Shown: positions 10,984 through 22,689 of the stretch, in pieces
Numbering within the stretch: the first letter of the stretch is position 1
Layout of the letters: every line of letters begins with the position of its first letter
Assembly: GCA_015179025.1 (NCBI GenBank)
Contig: WHUX01000287.1
Span: forward strand, 1-57,586
Length of the DNA stretch: 57,586 nucleotides
From: Terfezia claveryi
Taxonomy: Eukaryota > Ascomycota > Pezizomycetes > Pezizales > Pezizaceae
Direction: 5' to 3'
Translations under genes and position numbers: made by a program
Notes under the pieces: generated by a model
Told to the model about the DNA's origin: nothing
What the model saw: only the letters and a program-made list of their open reading frames with translations
The model's database searches: none

Positions 10984-11915
10984 TGTTCTAGTCTGTTCCG
11001 GGATCCGGTCCATACTAGTATGGACTGGATATCGCAATGGACCAGGCCATTACTGTATGGCTAGATATCGCAATAGACCAGTCCATTATGGGATTAAATT
11101 GTTTAATGTCACGGATAGTAATAAAGATTTACCACAACACTACAGCGGCTACAGTGATATTAAAATTACTAAATAGGGACATATCCGATATGAAGGTTAT
11201 TTTGCAGCAACATTTGGTCAAAGAATATTGGAGATAACATAGGCGACCTATCCAAAAAAAATCTCAGTAGAGGTATACTCGAAATGAAAGTTAATATATA
11301 GAGAAATGTTCTGGTCCATTACGGAATTGAAACTTTTAGTTTGTAAGAATTTTCTTCAATACAATAAACTTGTTCAATATAACATATTGTACACACTGAC
11401 ATTACTAGAGCACACCTTTGAATTACCAACATACTATGACATTCCAGCCCTTACCATAATGTCAGTTGGTCAGAAGATAATAGTGCTATTGATTTGAATC
11501 AGTTTCACCCCCTAGGTTTCACTTGATCTCAAAGCGCAATTATTGAAGTAAATCCTAGGTGACCTTTAAGAAGTAATTCCTTAATATCTAATTCAAGTAC
11601 ATGATGACTAATAAGAACTACCTAGGTATTGCAGAATTAAAGTATACCTGTGAGACTCAAATAACTGCGATAGAAGGAAAGTAATGATGGGAAACAAGTG
11701 GCTTTGAAGCATGATGTAATATGTTTATGATACTTTGCTGCATTCAAAAAAGAACAAGACCTATAGTACTATGAATGAGAGATATCATGAAATTACTCAT
11801 AGTGAAGTTTGAACTTTTGTTATGTATAAAATATAATAGACCCCGTTTCCACTCAATTTGGCTTTGTTCATCGCTCAGAGTGTAGATATATACCATCCCG
11901 GAATGGACCAGAACA
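10984..11915. mobile_element. TIR element inserted in foldback arm (~932 bp)
   Basis: The left end TGTTCTAGTCTGTTCCGGG is matched inverted by the right end, which reads from outside TGTTCTGGTCCATTCCGGG. A further copy of the end motif lies internally at 11307. The flanks are TATA on both sides, so a TA or TATA duplication is possible but cannot be told from the surrounding TA repeats. No transposase seen. Short frames inside (11037-11237, 11306-11497) are unsupported. Confidence 0.5.
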
Positions 11916-12085
11916 TATAAATATATATATATATACAAGAAACTCATTCTTTTAGAGACACATATATATATATATAAAAAATCCATGTATTCATAAGCTT
12001 ATGTATATATATATAAGAAACTTGTTCTTTTGGAGATATACATATATATATGTAAGAAATCTATATATTTGCTAGTATATATATA

Positions 12086-12115
12086 CGAGACGTTGCCGCT
12101 CGCTATGCTCGCGTG
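12086..12115 (-). other. Helitron 3' terminus
   Basis: On the - strand a GC-rich palindromic tract (about 12097-12113) is followed by GCAACGTCTCG ending at 12086, with T as next base. The usual CTRR end would be CTAG, and CTCG is a variant or a mutation. Confidence 0.55.
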
Positions 12116-12194
12116 AATCCTAGGGGTCAAAATGACTTCTACAGTAGTTAACTCTGGTTATATTACAACACTTGACTTTAAATACAAAATAATT

Positions 12195-15100
12195 CTAGTT
12201 ATGGATCAATAACTCAGGATAGACAATTTTATGTGTAGTAGCAGGAAATGAGGTTTGCAATACAGCAAGGTTAGCTACATTAGTAACTCGTGACAATGCA
12301 ATATACAGCTGACCATGTGAGAATGAAGGATAACGTAAATCCAACCCTACTATACCTAATGTCTGTCCTTGTGACTTGTTAACAGTTATTGTAAAGCAAA
12401 GCTTAATAGGAAACTGTTTTCGTTTCAAGATAAATGGAAGCTCGCCCTCAGTAGTAGCCAATACAATTCTTGGTATTAGTTTGTGTTTCCTATGAAAGTC
12501 CCCTCTAAGTATTTGTACTTCAATACAACGTTGTCCAAGCTGAGTAATAATCATCCGAGTTCTATTGCAAAGACCTTCTGTTGGATAAAGATTCCGTATA
12601 AGCATTACTGGACATCCAACCTTTAACATAAGTTGAGATGGAGGTAGGCCACTACAATCAAGACTTTGGAGGTATTCTGCCAGATGTTATACAAATTCGG
12701 GATCTTTTTCATTGATATCTGTAGTATTTATTGCATGAAATATTTATATATCTCCAGGTAGCTGTTCTAATACTATAGTATTAAACTGATTTACCGTCTC
12801 ATTGAGAAATGCTAAAATACATTGATTGCTGAATACAGTATAGTTATTGTGTGCTGCCACTAAAATGGTAGGAGGATATATGAATTGAATGAGTTCCTGA
12901 ACTCGTGTATAGGCTTGAATATAAGGGGGTAAAGTAATTGTACTATAGAGTGTAGGCTTGTATGACATTTCTCCAAGCCAAGATATAAAAGCAATATTTT
13001 CAACTCCTTCTTGTACCCGCATATTAATTGTAAGGCTTAAAATCTGAAAGTATTTCCATATTGGAGAACTCTGTATGGAAGCATGAACAGTTGTAGCTCG
13101 GTTACCTCGAGGTACAACTGGTGCAATTTGTGCAAAGTCACCACCGAGTACAATTGGAATATTCCTAAATAAGTTATTGTCGGAGACACTGTAAATGTCA
13201 TTAAGAGTTTGACTAATAGCTTCAAAACAATATCAATGCTGCATTGGTACTTCATCCCAAATAATTAAGCTTGTTTGTTGAAGAAGATCTGCAAGTTGGG
13301 TATTTTTTCCGATACGACACATAGATTGTTCATTGATATCTATAGGAATTGAAAATCGAGAATGAGCTGTTCGGCCTCCAGGAAGTAATAGTGCAGCAAT
13401 TCCTGATGATGCTACATATAAAACTATTTTTCCCTGACCACGATAGTGATGGTATAGACATTTATATAGAAATGTTTTACCTATTCCGGCATGGCCTTGA
13501 ACAAAAAATTAGTCTTTATTTAGATTGGTTCCAATTTGCTGTAGAATTGAATTATATGCTTAACGTTGATTGTCATTCAATTGTTGAACTTGTTGATGTG
13601 CAAGAAGTTCTTCGGTATTCGTATTATATACTAATTCAGATGCAATAAGCTGATTCCCGTAATCGAAGTGTTGCCAATTTGCTATCAGTAAGGGTAAACC
13701 ATAGTCTGTTAAAGCTTTCCCAGCATCTGCAAAGAGTTTTGAAAGGAGATATAAACCATAATCTAGGTGTGAGATAGGAATATTATTAGGAACTTGAATA
13801 GCCAAATATTGTATTCTCTAAAGTAGATCATCACATATATGTAACCTAAAGTACATCCAAAGATGATTTGGATCAACAACTCCACTATAATAACTGCCGT
13901 TGCCAAGAGGGTACGTAATGCACCTCCAGTTGCAAATACAATTGCTTCTTCAAACCACTGAATCCATTCGTTGTTATCCTCTAAAAGCCCAAGGGTAAGA
14001 CAGGCTTGCTGGAATGTTGAATATAATACCCCATTGATTGTTCGAAGATTGGCAAATGAGGTTGCACTAGGGATAATTGTAAGAAGTAAACGTAGATAGA
14101 ACCGCTCTCCTTGTAATGGATTACAATGATAAATTCGTCCAATTGCAAAGCCACATTGTCTTCGGTGCCATTGTTTATCCTTTTCCTTAAAGACAAAATG
14201 TTGGGGAAATTGTTGATAGAGGTACTGACGGCCATCTTCATGTTGGGAGTTGTAGGTAAACTATGCCATAAGCTTAGATCGAGCAGTATCTAACCGTAAC
14301 TGAAGCTCTTCTCTTGTTAAATCCTCTGTAAAATATACTGGTTGCTCCCCAGATAAGTGGATTGGTAAATGATAGATGGCAGGAAATTCTTCATGCATTC
14401 GAAACTCAAATAATCTCCATATAGCCTCACAGGGGCCAATATATCTTTCTTGCAAATGGCGTTGCACCTCATCTGCATTAGCAGTCTCCTGTAACTGTAA
14501 AGTGGTGCGATCAAATATATTTATGAATATATTTAATAGCTTGAATAGATGCACAAACTTCTATATTGATATGTGCTTGATAGCAGTAACTTAAGTAAGG
14601 ATTGTAAGGTACAACCCAACGATTATCATATGAGAATCCATTTCGATCAACATAGATATCTTCATTATTTTGACATCGATATAATGGATATCCATCTTCT
14701 TGAACAATAGTCATCTCTTGGAATTCCTTAGGAAATTGCTTTGCATACCTTATTAGGCCAGTTCCACCTACCATACATGGTGATCGAGGATAATGATCAC
14801 CACAAGGACTATGAACTATTGACGTACCAATGATTCTTCGTAGTTCTCCATCAGGATCTTGAATTGGAGTTGGAAGCTCAGCACATATAATTTCATCAAT
14901 TCTTTCTGAAGTAAGGAATCAGTCTTCTTGATGTAAAAATACTAATAAGTACATATGAGGTAATCCACGCTTTTGGTACTCAATTGTCCATATACAACCT
15001 AAAAACCGGCCAAAAATTCCATCAGATCGTACTTGTGCAAGCAAATCTTGTTGTTTTAAATGAAAAACTCGAGCTACTATATCTGGTCAATCTATTGCTG

Positions 15101-16833
15101 ACTGATGTGGTAATAGTTCATCTTGGATTTCTTTCCAATTAGAATTGGTGGTGAATGTAATAAAAAGGGTAGGTTTACCGAAATAGTATACAATAGCCAT
15201 TGAATCTTAAAAAAGCTGTTGCATGAATCAATCACTTCCCAAGAAACTACTTAGTAAAACTACCCACTGTCCTAATGCACTTGCATTTATCTCATCCCGA
15301 ACAATAGCATCAGCTAGGCCATTATACAAATCTGCTCGTATAGATGCCTAATTCATTCGAATCCACTCTAACTTTGCTTGATCAACAACAGCAAAAGCAT
15401 CCACAATATATTGTTGTAGTAGACGACCTGCATGAAATAGAGTCATGGGTTCGAATAATCGAGAATGTAGATGGAACTGATAGTATTGCCTTTGTAATAG
15501 TTGTTTAGGAGATCTATCCTGCTCGCGACTATGTTGTAGTCATAATGACCAATTTCATTCATGTTCTCTATATGGGAATAAGAGTACATAATGTAGAGGT
15601 GTATATGTGGCATGACTGGAATTGATAGTTAAAAAGGCTTGATGTGGTTGTATATTTCGCTTTGCCAGTATAATATCTCGATTAGAAGCTAGATTATATT
15701 CATCAGGAATAATAATTGCGACTTCATTTATTGTAGGTAGATTATATTATCGATGGTCCTCTCATTTTGCAAGTATTAATTCTAAACGAGAATTAAGAAT
15801 TATCTGAACCTCCTCTTGAGATAATCCTCTAATTGCTTCTTGTATTCTTTCATGTACTGTACAGTATATTGGAATAAAAGGATTACAGTCATGTAACATA
15901 ACTAATAATTCTTGTAAGAGACGCATGTCAATTACAGAAGATAATACATGGCCCCCAGGTCAAAGTTGAAGTTGAGCTACTGCATCTTCAGGATCATAGA
16001 GAAATATTTGAGCAAACTGAGGGTGGACATTCAAAGGATGCTGTAGGGGTCCAGTAATATGATATAATACACCATGGATTTGAAAGCATTGTAGTCTACC
16101 AATTGTATGTTGATCTGGCTGATATTTCAAAGAAACAAATGCTAAAGCAGAATTATATTTCCAGATATGTGTTCGGAAATGGTTTGATGTACTGGTTTGG
16201 TCATATAACAATGCATGTAACAGAGGAGGTAGTGGGCGCATAAATGGAACTGAAATATCGCCTTGACTACAACATATACCAAATAATGGGTTTTGTTCTG
16301 TACTGGGATGTCGTTTAATTCATTCTTTATGCCAATGTAATGCAGTACATTGAGAGCATACTATTGACATTGTACCAAAATAGCAGTGTGTTCTTAGTCC
16401 GAGGAAATTGTATTAAGGGATTCTAATTATAAAAAGTTAGCAAGTATAGTTAATTACTATTTAATTACTACTTACTTCTCCTCCTCTAACAATAAGTTGT
16501 TCTTCTCTAATGATGGATTGTTCTTCTCTCTCTCTTTCAAGTTGTCTATGATAATATTGTCCTTTTGGTTGTTCCTGATTTTGATTCTGATTCTGATTAT
16601 GGAGTTCCTGTTAATGGAGTCTGAGTCTTTCTCTCTGTTGACATTGTCGAACTTGGGAGTTAATCTAATTTAATATTAGTCTTTTATTTCATATACTAAG
16701 ATAGTGATATATATATACTAACTAAGTATAGAATGCAAGTTAACCTTCACTGTTGTCTACCATGAGATATATATATATTAAACTCATCAACATTCTTTTG
16801 AGATTGACAACATCTACAATATGCTGTATCCAT
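12195..16833 (-). pseudogene. Helitron Rep/Pif1-type helicase
   Basis: The protein would nick, unwind and transfer Helitron DNA by rolling circle. From the N terminus: ATG at 16833 with a CRCCQSQKNVDEF cysteine motif; an intron at 16423-16475 (GTAAGT, TGCTAAC, TAG); and a Cys-rich block CSQCTALHWHKE. The Helitron-like core starts about 16240. The HUH site (14949-14957) reads His-Met-Tyr instead of His-x-His. The Tyr motif AIKYIHKYI is near 14511. The Pif1 helicase follows with Walker A GHAGIGKT (about 13474-13496), Walker B IIWDEVPM and KSQGQTL near 12375. Several in-frame stops interrupt it, among them CGA-to-TGA at about 13233 (MQH-stop-YCFEA) and TAA at about 13510. It looks RIP-inactivated. 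Confidence 0.88.
16423..16475 (-). other. Predicted intron in Helitron gene
   Basis: 53 nt with donor GTAAGT, branch TGCTAAC and acceptor TAG. It joins a Gln-rich N-terminal part to the conserved Cys-x2-Cys block of Helitron proteins. Confidence 0.55.
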
Positions 16834-17171
16834 TATATAAGGAGTACATCAAAGGTGGGTAAAAAATAAAAGGTGGGTAAAAAATAGTTCAATAGAAGTT
16901 GACAGGTATGTAGAGGGGTGGAAGTCGAGGTCACTAAGTAGGGAGGTGAGTAGTAAGTATAAGGTAGTATATATGATATATTATTATTAGTACAGAGAAG
17001 CAAAAAAGCAATAGACGGATATGTAAAATACATAGAGCAAAAAAAGCAATAGACGGACATGCAAAATACACAGAGCACAGACAATATACAGACAATACAT
17101 GGACCAAATTCACAGACAGAACTACTAAACAATATTTTTTGCCTTTTTCTTACTTAGTTGACCTCATCTAG

Positions 17172-18556
17172 TCAGCTTTTTCTTAGGCTCAAGAGGCTCA
17201 AGAAGCTCCAACTGCTGACCACCTTTCTTTTCTTTAACACAGAAGCAGAAGCATTCCGTTTAATCCAATCTATGATACTCTTATGAGTAAATAGATTAAC
17301 ACTATTCCTAACACCTCGAGTAATCTTAGTATTGCCATGACAGATTAAAAAACTCATAAATAATAGAGCATCACCAGGTCGAAGCTCCAAAATACATTTG
17401 GCTTGCCATAATACTAAGTCACCTCCATCATAATCACCATATGGTACAACTGCATTAGAGGCAGAACGAATATCCTTCCAATCTTGATGATGTTGTAAAA
17501 TACTATCCGGTGTCATTTGTTGTGTAATAGCGGCTCCAGACCAAGGATAACATAACAATTGAAGGGGGTAAGGAAGTGTAATATTAGTAAGCTTATTATA
17601 TGCTTCAGGAAAAATAAGCTTCAAACAATCTCTAAGATACCGCCATAGGGATTTATTCCTTTCAATCCAAGTAATCGAGGCAGGCTGTTGAGTTAAATAA
17701 TCTTTACTATGAAAAATATCTAAGCTACTATCAGCCTAAGTAGTATAGTGTCGGATGGGAAATTCTCCTCGGGAATCTATCCTCCATTAGTGATGTACAC
17801 CTATTTCAGGTAAAAGAAGCTCAGTTTCAACTAAGCCTCCAACCAAGAAGTCTGGAATTCTGAGTCGGTAAGCTAAGAGAAAGTCATTTTTATCTCTAAT
17901 CTCTAAATGCTCTGGACCTGATTGAAATCTTCGGAAAGATGAGAGTTGAGAATTCCTCATTACGGGTAAAGAATATTGACCTTTATTTCTTATAATTAGC
18001 TCTGAATTATAAGAATTATAAGAAGTATGCAAACCTCTTTTATTTTTTAAAGACCATTTCAATGCAGAAATACTTGTAGGAGCTTCCCAAAAGATTCGAG
18101 TTGTTCTCTCTTTTTCCCATGATTGTAGAAGACATTTGACATGTTGGCATAGTTCTTTTGCCCTCCGCAGATGATCTTTATTAAATACCCCACTGGCAAC
18201 TAAATGGGCTAAACGGACTTCAAATGCCTGCTCTGAAAATAAAGCAATTGTAGTGGTAGTGGTAGTAGTAGTAGCAGAGGTGAAGGTAGTGATTGGAGTG
18301 TCAGTGGCTGCAGAGGTATCAGCGGAGGTTGTAGTAGTTATAGTGCCTGGAGAGTTGGAGCGGGTGGGTGGGCGATATAGAGTAGGAGCTGGGAGAGTGC
18401 TAGTAAAGTTAGAGGCAGGTGGTAGAGTTGGAGCGGTTGGAGCGGTGGAGGCGCTGGGAGAGTGCCGGTAGAGTTGGAGTGGTGGAAGCAGTGGTAGAGT
18501 TAGAGCAGCAATATAGAGTAGGAGCTGGGAGAGTGCTGGCTGTGTGAGAGAGCGCT
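17172..18556 (-). pseudogene. 2-oxoglutarate/Fe(II)-dependent dioxygenase-like gene (two in-frame stops)
   Basis: One frame runs from about 18556 to 17172 and is broken only by TAA (17787-17789) and TAG (17736-17738), both explicable as C-to-T. The C-terminal part has the marks of a double-stranded beta-helix dioxygenase. These are the iron ligands H-x-D (LQHHQDW, about 17477-17500), a glycine pair with the W strand (YGDYDGGDLVLWQ), the PGDALLF strand, and a distal His followed by Arg (ICHGNTKITRGVRNSV, about 17295-17345). Such enzymes hydroxylate or oxidise proteins, nucleic acids or small molecules, and the substrate is unknown here. The N-terminal 110 or so codons are Ser/Thr/Pro-rich low complexity and no ATG start was found. 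It lies inside the Helitron, upstream of and co-directional with the helicase gene. Confidence 0.7.
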
Positions 18557-18620
18557 AGTGTGAGAGAGCACTGGCTATGTGGAGAGCGCTGGCTATATGA
18601 GAGAGCGCTGGAGTTGAGAA
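18241..18620. repeat. Low-complexity and tandem motif region
   Basis: GTA-rich triplets followed by diverged units of the type gagagtgctggctgtgtga. On the - strand this encodes the Thr/Pro-rich N terminus of the dioxygenase frame until a stop at about 18557. Confidence 0.5.
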
Positions 18621-18774
18621 GGAGATGTAAAGATAAAAAGGAGTAAAAATCCCTGCACCTTCATCCCAGTACAGAACCCAAGAACTCACGATTTTTAGAG
18701 ACAACAATTTGACACAATTTTTAGAGACATGTTTTTAGAGATTAGTTATGATGAACAGGGTTAAATAAGCAAGG

Positions 18775-18945
18775 ATAAGTTTTTTGTTTTGAACTATCCA
18801 CATCAGGGCAGCCAAAGGATAAATTCGAATTAGCCCTTTACAGGGGTACTGGGAATCAAACACAGGCCCTGATAATGCTAGTAGGACAGGCCAGGCCCTA
18901 CCAACAAAACCAAGAAACCTGTAGGATGCAAAGTAAGATTGTGTC
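18775..18945 (-). mobile_element. Possible tRNA-derived SINE
   Basis: On the - strand a T-arm-like segment (CTGTGTTTGATTCCCAG, with a box B-like TGTTTGATTCC) follows a poor box A-like tGGCCTGTCCTAC about 35 nt upstream. After it come a short body and an A-rich tail (caaaacaaaaaac). This is the layout of a tRNA-headed SINE. The box A match is weak and no second copy was found in the window. Confidence 0.3.
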
Positions 18946-19041
18946 GGGCTTATTTACCCTGTTTTCGCGAGTGTGTTTAGTTGCACACAGGGGAGGTCAA
19001 AACGCAGATATGCTGTCTTACTACGTCCAGTATATTGATGA

Positions 19042-20230
19042 TATATTTATACAGAAACTTGTGCTTGTGGAGATATATAGAGAAATATATCCATTCGCAG
19101 GTATATATATATATATATGTATGAGAAACTCATACTTTTAGAGACTTTTATATATATATGCCTGCAGATACATAGATTTCTCAAATATATATATATATAT
19201 ATATCCAAAAGAATAAGTTCTCCACAGATATATATATTTGTGCCTATAAATGCATGGATTTCTTATATATATATATATATTTCTCCAAAAGAATGAGTTT
19301 CTTATATATATATATATATATATACTTGTGAATGCATAAATTCCTATGAAATATATTATAAAGTGTGAACTCTATATATATCTCTATACAATGACTATAA
19401 TTTCCTAATATAACTATTACTAGACCAGATATTGAATAGTAGAGTACCCATGAGCGAAAAGGGACTGATCACTATCCTGCCACTTCTCTTATTATCCCTT
19501 ATCTCATTGTCTTCAGAAAGTCTAAATTGTCAGCTTTACTAGTTGGTCTTGGAAACTATAGTTTTCTTGTATATATACCTCCCTTTATTATGCATTTTCC
19601 CTTTACTCTATAACCTAGCACATTATGGTAAGTATTAAAATAAGTATTGGAGCAAGTATTAGAGTAAGTATTAGACTGAGTATTAGAGCAAGTCTTGAAG
19701 TAAGTATTAGAGTGAGTATTAGAGTAAGTATTGGAGTAAGTATTAGAGCAAGTATTAGAGTGAGTATTGGAGTGAGTATTAAAGAAGGTGTTAGAGTAAT
19801 TGAAGCAGTAAGTACATATTCTATATACATATCTTATACTCAATACTTCTGTATATATAATTATTAGCAAATACAATAACATTTCTACTGGGTGTATAAG
19901 TATTCAATAGCTGTAATAGTGGCTACATACCTGGCTGGTGTTAGAGAGTTATATATACAACTAGTAAGTAGGTATACATTATAGAAGAGAGCGATTGTAG
20001 GCTATCTGTTAATAATATCAAATGTAGTACCTATAGCATTAGAGACAAACAGCCTATTCTATATTATATCCAGGAAGCAGGAGTATCTATAAAGCATATG
20101 TTTTGTGTACCAAGTGCAGAATTACTATCTGAGTGCATCTGAATGCTCATATACTAAGTGTTTGACATCTTGATCTTGAGTTTGTCTTTTATACATCCTG
20201 TGTATCTCTTGTATCTGGATACACAGGATG
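19042..20230 (-). repeat. Foldback repeat: centre and right arm (X2)
   Basis: The first 100 bp continue the left-arm units in + orientation. Around 19143-19160 the orientation flips, and the units, inner block, 12-bp minisatellite (19625-19800) and outer part follow inverted. Arm lengths are similar once insertions are removed (about 1.1 kb each). The outer part matches the third copy at 32285 base for base over long stretches. A small perfect hairpin (catcctgtgtatc and its complement) is at 20198-20230. Confidence 0.7.
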
Positions 20231-21599
20231 CAAATAATATTTTTAGTAATGTACCATACTCTAGTATTATGGCTTAGGTAAGAAATCTACCTTCTTTAAG
20301 AATTATCCTAATATTCAATTATGCCTGCTAACTATCATAGCCTGATTAACTATACAGATATAGGTAATGTATATAGGTATAAATAGGTATTGGCTTAAGG
20401 AAGTATATAACCTCTAAATGTATTCTCATATATATACTTTCTTCTATATATTTCTATTATATTTTTATGTTTATTACTCATATATTATTATTGGTTATAC
20501 TTAAGTTCAGTTTCTCTATATTAATCTGACTACTACATATTGTAGTTTAGGTTACCTAATCAATATATATTAGACAGCAGTGTTCCTAATTAGGAAGTGG
20601 TTTTCTATTTAGGCAACAAGTTGATATTAGTACTACTAAACTATTGTAGGAAGTATTATCCAAATCTAATTACTTGTTATTAGATCTAAGCTTCTATATA
20701 ACCTACTGCTTTTATATAGTTAATATAATAAGACCTAAAAAGTATTCTAAGTCTCATATAGCTTTACTTTTATTGAGTTTGTAATATACTTGAGTTATAG
20801 TTATATTTATACTTCACTCTATAACTATCTATCTATTTTCTAAGGTATTTCTATAGTTATAGCTTGCCTATAATATTACACTACTTGTTTATATATTCCT
20901 ATAAATATCAATACCCTATAGTCCTCTATAACTATGTCCATGTTATAAGGATTACTTAGTGATGTTTTAGGTAAGCTGATAGCTAATACTGACAATAATA
21001 GTATTGTCTAGGTATAGTAATAAGCTAAATAGCTTATCAAGTAACACTATGCCCCTATATTCTAGACCCTACAATTTTAAAAATGTTGAGGCACCCTCTT
21101 TAAACAAATAGGTCTTAGTTTAATATCTTTTTCCTCTTCTAAGCTTATTATATAATCAGTCGCTCTATTAGTAACTCTATATATTAATTCAGGACCCTCT
21201 ACTAAAGGCAAGCAACTAGTAGCTTGCTACTATATCCCTATTGATCCTAGATATACTACTATAAAGGTACAAGTTTAGTAACTAGAAGTAGAAAAATAAA
21301 CCACACTTGTATAACTATAGTAGCTTTAGCAAACATAAACAATACACATGGAATTTATTCAATAAAGCACAGTAAATATCTAGAATACAGCAAATACTAC
21401 TACCAACAAGTATATACAACTATCAACTAATATATAAAGTGTACATTTACAGATCCAAAATCTTATTATTTCTATATAAATAAACTAAACCAAAGAGTTT
21501 CAGACAATTCACCAAAACCTTAGATATCTAAAGGGACAAGTAAACTACTATAATAATCCATACCAACAATAGTTTACTAGTATTGAAGGATAGTTTATA
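20231..21599. other. AT-rich region without recognised genes
   Basis: No coding-like frame and no RNA gene seen. It may contain the 5' LTR and leader of the Gypsy element that follows, but I could not find a matching second LTR. Confidence 0.4.
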
Positions 21600-21739
21600 G
21601 GGTTTAAACCAGGACTTATATAGGTAGAACAATGAGTATAGGCTCCTTAGCCTATATACTTACTAGCAAATATAGCATAGAGTCTCAAGTAAGCAATAGG
21701 TAGAATACCAGTATCTCTACTACCACTAGTAGGATAATA

Positions 21740-22660
21740 ATGACCAAAAGACCTCATTCTAGTACACTACTTCTAGTAGGACTTAGGATCTTTAAAAATA
21801 AGCAAATTGCAGATAAGGCACCACCTATAAATAAATTTAAGGAGGACCAAATACATTTTGAAGACTATATTCTTTAAATAGACAATTATTTCCTTATCAG
21901 TCTTACCTAAAATAAGGATAAGAAGCTAGTATATATTAGGTTATTAATAAATAGAAAGGTATTAGATTGATGGAAAGCTAATTGAAATAAATATCATACT
22001 TAGAAGAAAGTTAAAGAGGCTATGGAATTATACTATAGGGATTACTACTAAATGAATTAAGTATATCATAAGCTAGCAGGACTAAAAAAGACTGGTTCTA
22101 TCTTGTACTACCTAACAGAGATAGATAGACTCAATAACTATACTACACTATCTAAAATGCAGTTTATTAATATTCTTTTCTCTAATCTCCTTCATAATCT
22201 CTATAAATCAATAGCCTACTATAAAAACCTCTATACTTTCCCTCACCAATCGAGACAAAAACTCATTAAAATAGATATTATTACTACTAAGTTCCAAAGC
22301 TACAACTACAATACCCCTCCTATTTAGCTAGTATCTAAAAAGCATATATTTGAGAAATAATTATAGTTAAAAAACAAATTATTATCTACTACTAGAGCAA
22401 ATATAGGAGAAGTATAAGAACTAAAAGTGATACAAGATACAAGACTATAAGAAAGAAGATATCTATCTTATAGCAACTCTAGCCATCAGGAAGCTAGCTG
22501 TACCTATAGTAAATTTATTACTAAACCCTCTTTATATAAATCTAAAACTACTACTACTACTAGTTAGGCACTAGCACCTATAGTTAAAAAAGCTTGTATT
22601 GACAAAGGACAGCTTCGAATTATAGAACTTGGTTCTAAGGGAGAATAGTTGGAAAGCAAG
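21740..22660 (+). pseudogene. gag remnant of family C
   Basis: The translated pattern KFKEDQIHFEDYIL...IDNYF, followed by the stretch at 22103-22327 (YYLTEIDRLNNYTTLSKMQF), fits the capsid domain of Gypsy Gag, with several TAA/TAG stops between. No zinc knuckle is recognisable. Confidence 0.55.
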
Positions 22661-22689
22661 TAAGAAGTATATTACTAACTATTAGATAT

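Larger units (their letters stand above)
10100..12085 (+). repeat. Foldback repeat, left arm (X1)
   Basis: An AT-rich outer part, a 12-bp minisatellite (10436-10670), and an inner conserved block (10675-10980, with aagggaggtatatat and ctatagttgctaaggctgac). Next comes a series of TA-rich units carrying agaaacttgttctttt and gaaatctatgtattcg. The same order recurs inverted at 19160-20230 and again in + orientation at 32285-33425. A TIR element (10984-11915) interrupts the TA-rich part, and the Helitron begins where the arm stops at 12085. The outer limit near 10100 is less certain than the inner parts. Confidence 0.65.
12086..19041 (-). mobile_element. Helitron (~6.96 kb) with Rep-helicase and a dioxygenase passenger
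   Basis: On the - strand it holds a Rep/helicase gene (16833-12195) and, upstream, a dioxygenase-like gene. Its 3' end reads CGCGAGCATAGCGAGCG, then GCAACGTCTCG at 12086, followed by T. This resembles known Helitron 3' ends (GC-rich palindromic region about 11 nt before a CTRR end), but with CTCG. The 5' end is TCATCAATATA at 19041, preceded by A, giving insertion between A and T. The flanks 12085 and 19042 join into an uninterrupted series of TA-rich foldback units, which independently supports both ends. Confidence 0.72.

Noticed and set aside
12072..12075. CTAG on the - strand as Helitron 3' end
   Set aside because: It lies within a foldback unit and is followed by C, not T. The palindromic tract and the repeat phase point to 12086.
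18253..18471. Val-rich + strand frame
   Set aside because: Shadow of the Thr/Pro-rich low-complexity stretch read on the - strand as the start of the dioxygenase frame.
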